A stretch of 64,000 bases of DNA, taken from Liopterus haemorrhoidalis (taxonomy: Eukaryota > Arthropoda > Insecta > Coleoptera > Dytiscidae). The position numbers and the translations under genes are program-made. The notes beneath the pieces were generated by a model. That model saw only the letters and a program-made list of their open reading frames with translations. It ran no database searches and had not been told where the DNA came from. The stretch spans positions 54,655,381 through 54,719,380 of the forward strand of contig OZ020611.1 in assembly GCA_963971575.1 (NCBI GenBank), given 5' to 3'. Each line of letters opens with the position of its first letter. Positions within the stretch are counted from its first letter, which is position 1. This document shows, in pieces, positions 54,669 to 64,000 of this stretch.

Positions 54669-54889
54669 ATGGGTGTTAAATGCTTTGTTTTGAGGTGTGA
54701 TAGAAATGAACCTACTAGATATCGCTTTCCAAACCCGAAGACACGATGAGGAACATTGGAAATCCAAAATTGGATGGCTTGTCCATGGAAGTGATATATA
54801 ACAGAGTTCGTGTGTGTAAAAAACATTTTACCCCGGATAGTTTTAGTAATAGAAGAACTTTAAATAAACTTCTACTTCTTAATAAATAA
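54669..54889 (+). pseudogene. THAP-domain pseudogene, copy 2
   Basis: ATG at 54669: M-G-V-K-C-F-V-L-R-C-D-R-N-E-P-T-R-Y-R-F-P-N-P shows the C-x4-C and FPxP parts of a THAP finger. After one frameshift 'EEHWKSKIGWLVHG' supplies the tryptophan region. After another, 'VRVCKKHFTPDSF' supplies the C-x2-H-F end, then a stop at 54889. Two frameshifts make it non-functional. The leader from 54430 is shared with 19526-19715. Confidence 0.65.
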
Positions 54890-54948
54890 TTATTTCTGCT
54901 AGTTATTGTTTTTCTGTTTCTGTATAATTCCTAACTGCTTGTTCTTAA

Positions 54949-55102
54949 TTGTAAACATAATTAAATGTTATTATTAAATGACACAATTGTTATGATTTAT
55001 TTTGTCTATTTTTAATATTATTAACGACTACAATATTAAAAATAGACAAAATAAATCATAACAATTGTTTCATTTAATAATAACATTTAATTATGTTTAC
55101 AA
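54949..55102. repeat. Near-perfect palindrome, 71-bp arms
   Basis: Left arm 54949-55019 starts TTGTAAACATAATTAAATG; right arm 55032-55102 is its complement with one mismatch (GACACAATTG versus GAAACAATTG). The spacer is 12 bases. It sits about 60 bp after the THAP pseudogene. Confidence 0.9.
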
Positions 55103-55696
55103 CTATATCCACTGAAGCATTTGAAATACCCGGGAAACCCCACCCCTTTCCTCCCCCACCACTTTTAGTTCCATAATCCCACACTACAGCGCTAATTTGG
55201 TTTAAAAAAATATAACGTCAGTTTCTTATCTATTTCTTTCTTTATCTATGCTATTGACGTCCAAACCATGGAAACAGGCAGGGTGGCCACCGCAGCTCGG
55301 AACAAAGTATATTCTAACACAATCTTAGCGAAATGCATCAGGATTTTCAAAAACCAGTTCATTTTTGCAGAGGTTTAGAGAAATATCATCTCAATGAAAT
55401 GCTATGCTCTGTCAAAGAAATAGCTATCGCAATGGAAAAATCTCCAGATTTCAAGCTTGAACCTCTGATCAGAATTTGGTGTAAAAGAAACAATATGATT
55501 TCGAGGGAGAAGATGTCGTATCTTTAGCCTTTTTTAATTACTTAATGGATATTTGTATACATAAAATATCCTAATGTACTAAAAGTACATTAATATTATA
55601 GGCATGGCTTTCTTTTATTTATGTACAGGCGCATTGTCCTGCTGAGAAACAAAATTTTCTTCTATGTCCATTTAGAGCATTGATTCTTCTAAATTT

Positions 55697-55885
55697 TCAA
55701 AAATAATGTACATATTTTTCAAAGTTAACAATTAATACCAAATTTCTGGAGCTATGCCAAGAAGAACAACCCCAAATCATAATAGAACTACCACTTAATT
55801 TTGTCCACTCTTGGATAGTCTCATGCGGTAAGTTTTGGCGTGCAGGCTCTGCATGTGGCGAATCTAAAAAAGGTTTAACCAGCAA
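55697..55885 (-). pseudogene. Tc1-like transposase fragment
   Basis: The minus frame contains 'TKLSGSSIMIWGCSSWHSSR' and 'NLVLIVNFEKYVHYF', matching the Tc1 block G-G-S-I-M-V-W-G-C..G.G.L. The first catalytic region and the DxE end are not visible. It lies downstream (3') of the tetraspanin gene. Confidence 0.6.
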
Positions 55886-56123
55886 AATATTAGGTCTGTC
55901 CGTAGAGTTATGACCAACGGTGTATTACTATCAGATGATGTTCTGTGCTATCAGACGCAAACGCAGAATTCGTAAGAGTGCGGTAAATCTACTCTGAACT
56001 ATTTTATATTATTTACGTATAAAATATAAAGCATATAAAACACATAAAACTATGAGAATTACTAAATTATTTGTTAACAATATCTCAATGGCTGAATCTT
56101 TGCGTATATAACATTTTAATATA

Positions 56124-56267
56124 TTAATCTATAACATCTTTTAATTTGACATAAAGGCAACATGAGAATATCATCCCAAATATTTGTAGAACACATATTC
56201 CTAGTCCTACAGCTCCTAAAATATTTAAATGAGTCTCCAATGATGAAGTTAACGTGTAAATACAACC
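56124..56267 (-). CDS. Tetraspanin, last exon (TM4)
   Basis: Acceptor TTCTAG ending at 56268. Encodes 'GCIYTLTSSLETHLN', TM4 'ILGAVGLGICVLQIFGMIFS', then 'CCLYVKLKDVID' and TAA at 56124-56126. The GC pair before TM4 and the juxtamembrane CC (a palmitoylation-type site) are standard for tetraspanins. The frame is too short to stand out alone but joins in phase 0 to the exon at 56341. Confidence 0.85.
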   Translation of the reverse strand, partial: GCIYTLTSSLETHLNILGAVGLGICVLQIFGMIFSCCLYVKLKDVID

Positions 56268-56340
56268 CTAGAATAAAAATTACATTAATAATGAAATGTG
56301 ACTAAATCAATCAACGGTATAGGATTGAAGCAATACTTAC

Positions 56341-56496
56341 GCTGTAATAAATATTACTGGGATGATCCCGTTTGCCGCATTTGGGCATGTACGTCTTACA
56401 ACATGAATCTGGGACTATGTTATCTTCTGCAAGATTTTCTATTCTCCATCTGCTGAATTCCCAGTCTTCGAAACGTACTGCACCACAACATTTGAA
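56341..56496 (-). CDS. Tetraspanin, large extracellular loop exon
   Basis: Acceptor TTTTCAG|TTC at 56497 and donor AGC|GTAAGT at 56341, both phase 0. Encodes 'FKCCGAVRFEDWEFSRWRI' (the defining CCG motif), 'VPDSCCKTYMPKCG' and 'NIYYS'. With the Gly-Cys that starts the next exon this makes the six-cysteine loop typical of CD9/CD151-like tetraspanins. These are membrane scaffold proteins that laterally organise integrins and other partners. The domain is complete and shows no decay. Confidence 0.9.
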
Positions 56497-57064
56497 CTGA
56501 AAATTATTTATTATTAATTTGAGCAAATTATTATAACATTAATCGTATTGAAATTTATGAATTATAAAAAGTTTTACAATAGTCCAGGAAATTGGAGTTC
56601 AAAACAGTGGTTTTGGAGAAAGTTGTAAAAATTGGTGGAATGAGTAGGTCTTGAGGAGCTGTTTTCCAGATCACATTTTGCGACTAAATTTTTTTGCTGA
56701 AACTGACACAAATATCTTCGTTTCAAAACAAAATTCGATCTATCGTATATTGAATTAAAGAAGGATAAATTCTCTATAATTTAGTTCTTTTGTGGGACGA
56801 ACTGTTTCGCCGCAAGGGCGCCGCAAAGTTGGTAAATTTTTCTAATTCATGAAAAATGTACTTTTTCGTTTCCATCTTCTCTCATGATAATTTCCCAAAA
56901 TAAACGATTATTTTTAACATTTTTTTCTTTCCTTAAAATTGCGGAAACTTAACATAATTTTATATTTTATTTCTACAAGGGTATTATCTTGCACAATTGT
57001 GGTATCCTGTCTAAAAAAGTAGGTTTAACATCGCTTCTCTACCATCGACTGAGGTAGCAGCCCG

Positions 57065-57330
57065 TGAGCATTCTCATTCCAGACATACCATCAAGTCCAG
57101 AGCTGGTATGGAGTCTCTAAAATTTTACAGGATTGGGGACGAAAAAAAAGCAAATATGGGTTAGATCCTGTTCCCACGCGTCATTTTACATTCCGCAAGT
57201 TTACGCAATAAAAACATATGTTACAAATTACAAACATATATTTTGGGAAATTATCAGAATTAAGGTAATAATAATATTTTTGCGTTAACTGAAGCGAAAA
57301 ATACATTTTTAATAAATTAGGAAAAAAAAA
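57065..57330. repeat. Repeat J, uninterrupted copy (hAT empty site)
   Basis: Matches 39990-40118 joined to 41267-41445: 'AAGCAAATATGGGTTAGATC', 'GTTCCCACG', 'CGCAAGTTTACGCAA', 'TTTTGGGAAATTA.CAGAATT' and 'ATATTTTTGCGTTAA'. Nature unknown; it lies in a tetraspanin intron here and a TMEM237 intron there. Confidence 0.7.
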
Positions 57331-57482
57331 AAGCCACAAAATGTGACTGCGAAAACAATGCCCCAGTTTCCAAAACTCCAGCAAAATTTTCTTTTGAAAA
57401 TTATATATTTCCTGGGCTATCATCCTTTTAAGTTATTTACCAAATAAAGTTTTTTTAGATTTATAAAAGCTATTGTAAAAAA

Positions 57483-58107
57483 TCAGCTGTAGCCACCACA
57501 GGACCGACCGCCATCACAAAGTACTTGTATAAAATACATTCTAGCAGCAGAGTAGAAATAACTTGGCCTAATATTTTCTAACCATGAAATATTATTTATC
57601 ATAACCATGGAAACGTTACATCTAAGTATGAAAAAATAGATACTTACAAAAAAAAAATTCAAATTTTTCAAATATTTTTCGTTTTATACAAAAATATCTC
57701 AAATAAAAGTTGTTAGTTATTGCTTTTATAGCAACTTTTGTTAAATACATTTTTTCGAAATATTTTTATGTTGTTAAATATTCGCAAAAATCTTAAAATC
57801 GACACGAGTAAACTCCCATTTTTAGTCTACCGATTTTTACCAAAAGTTGATCTACTTATGCCATTGATGTCAAAAGTTTAAATATAAAGTTTCATTTTTA
57901 GCCGAATTTGCCCTGCACGTGTGCACAGGCAGACGGACGGACGGACGGACAGACAGTCGGACAGGCGGACAGACGAACAGGCGGACAGACAGACAGACGG
58001 ACAGACGGGCAGACGGACCTCAATTCGTGGAGATCCATCGAAATCTCGAAATGTCAAAATCGGTATGATCACAATACCTCCCTTATATATGTGGGCGGCC
58101 GGTAAAA
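57483..58107 (-). mobile_element. DINE/Helentron-like element, family A copy 3
   Basis: Minus-strand copy with end TCAG/CTGA at 57483, hairpin, ACCGACCGCCA at 57503-57513 (complement of the 3' subTIR), a (GACA/GACG)n array at about 57929-58016 and the 5' sub-terminal end at about 58104 (GGCGGCCGGT on the plus strand). It is in the tetraspanin intron between exons at 56496 and 58952. Plus and minus frames across the array are artefacts. Confidence 0.7.
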
Positions 58108-58111
58108 TATC

Positions 58112-58951
58112 TTCTAGTAAAAAAATAATAGAAAACAGTATTCTTCTTTAAATAATAATACCTGAAATTAAATAACAGCAAAAAAATCAATGATTTAACT
58201 TTTGTGGCGCAACTGCCTTAAACCTTCTATTCCTAGTGGTGTTTAGTAAAAACCACTTTTCAGAAAAATTATTAAATGATATTCAGTGGATGGAACCATA
58301 AAACTACCAAGGCTCTCCTACTCTATATCTTATAGAACCATCTCTAGGCGGTAAGCAGTATTTTACTCTGAATTGTTTATGGATTTGTTTTAATATTGTC
58401 TCATTTTTCGTACTTTGTAACGTGGTTCCGCAGCATAACCACAAGGATTTATGAAGTCGCGCTAATTTCAGGAAAAAGTAAATGGGTCTTTATCGAGAAA
58501 ATATAAAAGAGAGTGAGTCTGAAAAGTTTTTGGAGATATTCATTCTGACCAACAATCTTTTATAAAATATTTAATCTTATAAAATTAGGTACCAAGTGAA
58601 GTTAGATACGTCGTTTAGGTGCAGATTCTGCAGAGCCTCATCGTACAAAGTAGAGATGCACAATGTGTAGGGTAAGATTTTGTCTAAAAAACGTTTTATT
58701 TAATGCCACGAAAAGTTTTTTTTTTTTCTTCTTCTGTCTTATCTGGATCAATAACTTTTTTTTTCTATTTTTATCAAAAAAAATAAAATAAAATTTACGA
58801 TATTTTAACTTAATATAATGAATGATTTGTTGATGAATTGTTGAAAACATTTATTTTGGGCCTTCAACAGAAAAGCAGAAAACAAACTTTCACTTCAATT
58901 TTGACGCCTCTAGATAAAAAAAGTTTAAAGTTTAATAAAGAGTACTTTTAC
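58112..58951. other. Tetraspanin intron, no feature recognised
   Basis: AT-rich intron DNA with T-tracts near 58718-58770. No mobile element terminus or coding frame supported. Confidence 0.4.
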
Positions 58952-59125
58952 CTTTTGTTGCATCTGGTCGATGGCGTCTGTCTTATCCGCATCGATTTGA
59001 TAATTTTGTAAGAAGGTATTGTTGAGATTTAACTCCAGTTCAAGTTTCACTTGATCTTTGTACACGTAGGCAAGAATGCCCACCATAGCCTCTAGTAGAA
59101 ATATTAATAATAACAGGAACGTAAA
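58952..59125 (-). CDS. Tetraspanin, TM3 exon
   Basis: Acceptor T14-AG at 59126 and donor AAG|GTAAAA at 58952, phase 0 both sides (58 codons). Encodes TM3 'FTFLLLLIFLLEAMVGILAY', 'VYKDQVKLELELNLNNTFLQ' with a possible N-glycosylation site (NNT), and 'DADKTDAIDQMQQK', the first helix of the large extracellular loop leading straight into FKCCG of the next exon. Confidence 0.9.
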
Positions 59126-59405
59126 CTAAAAAAAAAAAAAACAATAAGTTTGTTAAACATATTGTAATATTGTAAAAATTTTATCAGGTATGGTTGATAA
59201 TACAGAATTGCTGGCACTTATTAGTTTCAACGTGCCATCACGTTCTTTATGCAATAAAAATCAGCCTCTATGCAGAAGTAACACTACCAGAAATTCACCA
59301 ATTAACCGTATGGTTACCTCCCTCAATAATTTAGACACAGAAATAGATCCTCTTAATGAATCAATTTTAAGTCTGAAACGTCAAACTTTAAAACGTTAGA
59401 CCTAA

Positions 59406-60342
59406 TGCCGGGTTTACATTGGTAGAGTAAAAGAGCTAGTAACTAGCGCAAGTAACTAGGAACTAGTTACTATCCCTGTGTAAATAGTTGACAATGTGAC
59501 TAGTAGAGTACTAGCTTCTATTAGTTGGGCTATGATAGCAGCTAGCTTGTCGATGTGTATTTACTAGCTGCTATCTTTTCCCCCAGTACACAAACTTGAT
59601 TCATTTCAAATTGGCGGCAAGCGGTAATCTGTCATAACAAATAGAAAAAAAAAAAAACATATCAGGTAAGTTACAATTTATTTACATAAATTGCGTAACA
59701 TTGATTTATTAATTGATGATTTCTGAAATCATCTGTGAAATAGCTGCCTTTGATACACGAAAAAGATGTTGTAGACTACGATAACTATTTCCTGTGGCTA
59801 AGAAATAAAGCGTTAATTCAAATTTTATTCTTGCTGGAACCGCATCCCTCATTAGTGTAACAGTTCGTTGTATTAATGGACTAACTAAATTTAATAGCCT
59901 ATTAAAATCATCTGGTGTCATTCTTAAACACAGTCTGTACTCTTTTTGATCTTCCACAGCTAATTCACGAAATAGAAGGGCTGATGAATCCATTTTTTAA
60001 CCCATTTTCGTTTAGGCTTATATTCTGTACCGATTTCTTCAATAAGACAATCAGTTATTTCCTCCACAAGAAATGATGTCATACAAAATACCATTTTTTT
60101 AATGGCATCACGTCGGCGACGATGTATATTCATATTCATAAACTATTTTTTGCAAAAGTATAATTTCACAACAAAATCACAGTGAAGATGTCAAATTTGT
60201 TTTGACACTTACTATCCAGAAAATAAGATAAGTATGTCAATTGTGTATGAACACCTACTATCTTGAAAATAAGATAGTAGAGTAAAGCGCGTAGTACTTG
60301 CGCTAGTTACTAGCTCTTTACTCTACCAATGTAAACCCGGCA
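59406..60342. mobile_element. PIF-Harbinger element (937 bp) in tetraspanin intron
   Basis: TGCCGGGTTTACATTGGTAGAG (59406) and CTCTACCAATGTAAACCCGGCA (ending 60342) are near-perfect inverted ends. TAA occurs at 59403-59405 and 60343-60345. Subterminal 'AGTAACTAGC' motifs are abundant. It contains a transposase N-terminal fragment. Confidence 0.85.
59709..59993 (-). pseudogene. HARBI1-like transposase N-terminal fragment
   Basis: Minus frame with 'EYRLCLRMTPDDFNRLLNLV', 'RDAVPARIKFELTLYFLATG' and 'SYRSLQHLFRVSKAAISQMI', the helix-turn-helix region before the DDE domain of Harbinger transposases (LxxTLRFLATGxSYxxLxxxFRxSxxTIS). It stops at 59709 without the catalytic residues. A little more coding-like sequence precedes it near 60000-60130. 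Confidence 0.8.
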
Positions 60343-60344
60343 TA

Positions 60345-60948
60345 ATACCCTTTTCACACTAGATCTTTAAGATCGGATGTTTAAGTGAATGTATCTTTAA
60401 ACGCTAATGTGAAACCGTACGGCCTCGTCTAAACACGACCGATGTTTAAGACAGAGATCTGCGTCTTAAACTTCGTACGCATTGCCAACTTAATTTCTAT
60501 TATAAAAAAATACTCCTTGAATTTGTGCTGTCAACATTTTATATTATCATAAACAAGAATACTGTATTATATCGACGTTATAAGAAGTTTATAATTATTG
60601 TTATAATAAAATTATTTATTTTAATAATGTGTTTAATAAAATACAGAGCTACAATAATTGAGATAAAATGTATCGACTTACATGTTAATACAGGTGTAAT
60701 ATATTCTTTATTGTAGTGTCTTTATTGTAGAATGAAATGAAATATCCTTAATTGTTTATAATAATTCAAAATGTGCGTCTGCGCAGACAGTTCTAAACTG
60801 GTAATTTCATGACGGTAACTTAAGGACAAAATTACTGTAGCTGATGACAGCACCAGAGATTTAAACATCAAGTGTGAAAGCATACCGATCTTAAACATCG
60901 ATGAACTTTAAGTTCACTCGTCTTAAAGATCTAGTGTGAAAAGGGTAT
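60345..60948. mobile_element. TA-target MITE (604 bp) abutting the Harbinger element
   Basis: ATACCCTTTTCACACTAGATC (60345) and GATCTAGTGTGAAAAGGGTAT (ending 60948), perfectly inverted. TA at 60343-60344 is shared with the Harbinger target duplication; TA also at 60949-60950. Internal 'CTTTAAGATC' and 'TGTTTAAG' motifs recur. Non-coding. Confidence 0.75.
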
Positions 60949-61219
60949 TACACTAACTGTCTGCACTGTTTAACTTTATTTTAGCTTCAACTGTAATGTA
61001 ATATATAACGCAAGTGTAGTTGGGGTTTGTAGTGTTGGGTGTGAATCCCGTTTAGAACTCATGTAACTAAATAAATAATTATTCCTGTTTATGTTGGGTA
61101 ACAGATCATTCTGCTACCGAATTTATAATGAAAATATCATTTTTTTTTACTTTCTGTCAAAATTGTATCATTTGAATATTTATTTTCAATATGAGATGAT
61201 ATTTCAATAAGTTACTTAC

Positions 61220-61411
61220 ACAAATAAGTACTGGTCGATTTTCTTTGGATAGGGCGCAACATCCCAGTACCGTGACCAATAACACCAATGTCCCAGCGGC
61301 AACGAGTACGTACGTAACTACTGGGTAGGTCGCTGACGTAAGCAGGGCGACATATTCATGTTTATCCAGCAATGTCCATAGACCAACGGCCAGAACACCC
61401 AGACCCGCCAA
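61220..61411 (-). CDS. Tetraspanin, exon with end of TM1, small loop and TM2
   Basis: Acceptor T-rich plus TTAG at 61412 and donor TGT|GTAAGT at 61220; 64 codons, phase 0. Encodes 'LAGLGVLAVGLWTLLDKHEY' (end of TM1 and small extracellular loop), TM2 'YVLVAAGTLVLLVTVLGCCA' with the usual G-C-C, and 'LSKENRPVLIC'. With the other three exons this gives 221 residues. Only the short N-terminal exon with the start codon is missing; I could not find it up to 64000. Confidence 0.9.
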
Positions 61412-61868
61412 CTAAAAAAAAAAACATATATTAAGATAAAAATGTGCAAATGTAGACCTGCTTCTTTGATGATTAGTACTGTTAATTTCAGACCAGATGG
61501 AGTTGTAACTATTCGACTGATAAAAAGTTGATGGCTTAATTTAATTATTCATGAATATTCATAACAGTTAATTGAGCAAAAAATTACGCATTTTTTATTT
61601 CAAATTGTAAAGAAAATAATATTGCTGAAAAGAATAATTTCAATGTTAAAAAAATTGATAATCTTTGCAAACCATATTTATTTTCATTTCTTTATGTGTT
61701 ATAGGTATGTAGATAATTATCACGTCTTATTTCAAAAACGGATACTACGAGGACAATTAAAAAAGTTCGCGACCTGGATATCAATTCAGCCCGAACAAAT
61801 ATTTTTTATGTGATAAAACACAGTGATAGAGTACCTTCATTTACTGTAAAAAAGGTCTGCAGTACAAA

Positions 61869-63152
61869 CAGTGGCGTAGCAAGACCCTTGTGGGCCGGTG
61901 TGCCACTGGGATTAAGGGGCCCCTCCTTACTCCTTGTATTATTTAAAATTTTAAAGTTCTTTTGGCTTATTTTAAGTTCTAAATGTCATTTTAATTTTTT
62001 AAATTTATGTCTGTTTGTGCCTTATTCGAAAAAATTTTTCAAATAAAAGTTGTTTTACTTTTATGATAATCAAAATTAAAATGATTTTTTGTTAAAATGC
62101 AATCTGTATTTTCAAAATTAATAAATTAAAGTGAAATGCCTAAAGAAACAACTTGCCAGAAAATATATACATATGTATGTACCTAATAATTATAATTTCT
62201 GTGTTCCATGATCTTATTGTCTTTTCCCTAGAAATAGGAGATCGCAAATTGTTCAATATATTAATTCTTTTTTTAAATGTAAAAAACGAAATGCAATAGA
62301 CACATTGAATATTGGCTTAACTATAAAATACGCGACACAAGTCTGAACAAGTCTGAACAAGTCTGAATTGTCCGTAGACAACGGTCTTTTACTTGATTTC
62401 ATTTATTTCAACTCTTACCCTGATTGCGAACGGTTCCTATTGACATACATATTATCAATTTGTATAATTTGTATTGTTAATATTTAGTTTAAAGTTTACC
62501 TGAAGCTTGAGTGCAATTGATTTAAAAATACGTTAGAATTTTCATTTGTGCTAATTTATCATAAGGTAAGTTTAAAAACATATTTTTTATGTTTAATACA
62601 TGTTTCATATAGTATATACTTATAAGGATAAATATGCCGAAGCATTAGAGCGGGGCGGCGAAAAGAAAGAAAAAAGAAAACGCGTAAGAGGGAATAAATA
62701 AATTGCCTTAACTAGATAGCTTTTTTAAACAATCGATTCCTCCAGTTCCTTCTACTTGCTTATTATTAAATTTGGAAGCAGTAGATGACATAGAATCTGA
62801 ACAAGTGCCAGAGGGTGACGAAGTGGAAACAAAATCATCAGAACAAGTTGTAGAAAATGTTGATCTAAATCATAGTGCAATAAGTATGCAAGGTAATGTC
62901 TATTTATCAGACAAATTTAATTTTCCTGATCCATTAATTAATTAATTTATATAATAAATGTATTTAATCCTATGAATGGTATTTTTTTCCTCTTCTTTGT
63001 CCTTTATTTATTACAAAAAAATTAAAATAAACAAATAAAAATGGTAAGTATTAATGAAAATAAGGCCCTATTGGCACTTTGGCTCGTGGGCCCCTCGAGC
63101 TCATGGGCCCGTGTGAATCGCACTCCATGCACCCCCGGTTGCTACGCCCCTG
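61869..63152. mobile_element. hAT element (1,284 bp) with perfect 8-bp TSD
   Basis: CAGTGGCGTAGCAAGACC (61869) and CGGTTGCTACGCCCCTG (ending 63152), flanked by AGTACAAA at 61861-61868 and 63153-63160. Subterminal 'GGGCC' blocks are at both ends. An ATG at 62634 opens M-P-K-H, then after a stop 'SGAAKRKKEKRKR', and in shifted frames 'LEAVDDIESEQVPEGDEVET': the decayed N-terminus of a ZMYM1-like hAT transposase. Confidence 0.85.
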
Positions 63153-63494
63153 AGTACAAATTTCGGCAGAACATTTGGAACGTTGAATAAAGGATATGAT
63201 CTTTTTTTTCCCGTAATTTTTAACCACTAAAATAAAAGTCCTAAAACTAGATATAAGCTAAAACTCGATATAAAACACAAACATACTTAGCAATGCAATG
63301 CTTTTAGCAACGAAGTCTACTTTATGACCATTCTGTTATCATTTACAAAAACAAAAAATACATAATTGTTCCTTTCTTAGCGTTAGAACGGGCAGGACGA
63401 AAACTATCATACATGGAAGTTTCAAACAGAAGCGCATGCAAGAAGACAATAAGAAAGGAATATCGCTATCGGAGGAAATAATTTTTAATCAGTC

Positions 63495-63785
63495 GATAAG
63501 TTCATCTATCTTGAATCACTGATAACATCCAACAACACTTCCTGTGAAATTAAGAGACTTATTGGCCTAGGAGAGTTATTTCAGATTTATAGATAACTTC
63601 AATCTTGTAGATCGGTGTGCATTAATTTCTGAAGACTTGAAGCTACAGTTCATAACCTGTACTGTCGTAGGCTGTTGTAGTACATAGACATTATCAAAAT
63701 ATGATAACACTTTAGGCTTATTTAAGCACGAAATACTAAGAAAAATATTTGGACCCATCCAGGATAGACGAGACCAGTACTAATG
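63495..63785 (+). mobile_element. Relic of a LINE reverse transcriptase C-terminal region
   Basis: Two plus-strand stretches match the thumb and tail of RTE/Ingi-like polymerases: 'DKFIYLESLITSNNTSCEIK' at 63495 (compare K-F-x-Y-L-G-S-x-I-T...E-I) and 'HEILRKIFGPIQDRRDQY' at 63727 (compare ILRKIFGP). The sequence between is frameshifted. No termini seen. It lies in the presumed first tetraspanin intron or upstream region. Confidence 0.5.
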
Positions 63786-64000
63786 CTCGAAGTTAAACCA
63801 AATAAAAAGCGCAAAATACGAAGACCACGAAATAGCAAACCGGTGGACCGTCATGAAAAACAGAACAAAATCGCGACGTATCCTAATTTTGTTGCCTTTT
63901 AATATAATAAATTTGCATTATATAATCAAACATCTTCGATTAGGGACGTTGATATGTGAATGTAGCGTTTGGCCGAACTGGTTTGACAGTTGTATATTTT

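Noticed and set aside
55333..55527. 64-codon plus-strand frame
   Set aside because: No recognisable domain and no termini; could be transposon debris but cannot be supported.

Overview
This window looks like nuclear DNA of an insect (an arthropod at least; I cannot place the order). It is AT-rich, its real genes are split into short exons with GT-AG junctions, and the repeat fauna fits: hAT, Tigger/pogo, Tc1/mariner, PIF-Harbinger and piggyBac-like elements, Helentron/DINE-like elements with (GTCT)n arrays, a DD41D (rosa-type) mariner, and 5'-truncated LINEs. I see no operons, prokaryotic genes or CRISPR.

Three host gene loci can be supported. (1) A chymotrypsin-fold serine protease homologue on the minus strand, present as a tandem duplication. 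Copy B has its N-terminal exon at 33248-33696 and C-terminal exon at 22590-22960; copy A has only a broken N-terminal exon at 13619-14059. Two of the three catalytic positions are lost, so this is a pseudo-protease family. (2) A four-TM protein on the plus strand, best matched to TMEM237 (ciliary transition zone), with exons at 38752-39010, 41544-41774, 45198-45372 and 50394-50550. (3) A tetraspanin on the minus strand, with exons at 61220-61411, 58952-59125, 56341-56496 and 56124-56267, all phase 0; only its first exon is missing.

Almost everything else is mobile DNA, much of it nested. 1-5 kb: LINE 3' ends, a hAT MITE with a perfect 8-bp duplication, a pogo 5' end and a ~155-bp tandem array carrying a retrotransposed insert. 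5.6-11.4 kb: a Harbinger, a hAT holding a piggyBac-like MITE, a second Harbinger-like element, and a hAT holding a DINE-like element. 11.6-15.2 kb and 31.65-33.85 kb: the two arms of the segmental duplication; insertions private to one arm have their empty site in the other. 15.2-19.5 kb: a four-level nest of TA-target MITEs. 22.98-31.53 kb: the intron of protease copy B, which peels into a Tigger split by a LINE, a hAT and a 2.9-kb foldback element. 35.4-36.8 kb: a nearly complete DD41D mariner. 45.7-50.2 kb: two nested stacks inside the last TMEM237 intron. 59.4-63.2 kb: Harbinger, MITE and hAT copies in tetraspanin introns.

The window's value lies in this stratigraphy. Target-site duplications, paired termini and several in-window empty sites allow many insertions to be bounded to the base and ordered in time. 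All homology calls rest on motif recognition by eye; no database search was possible.
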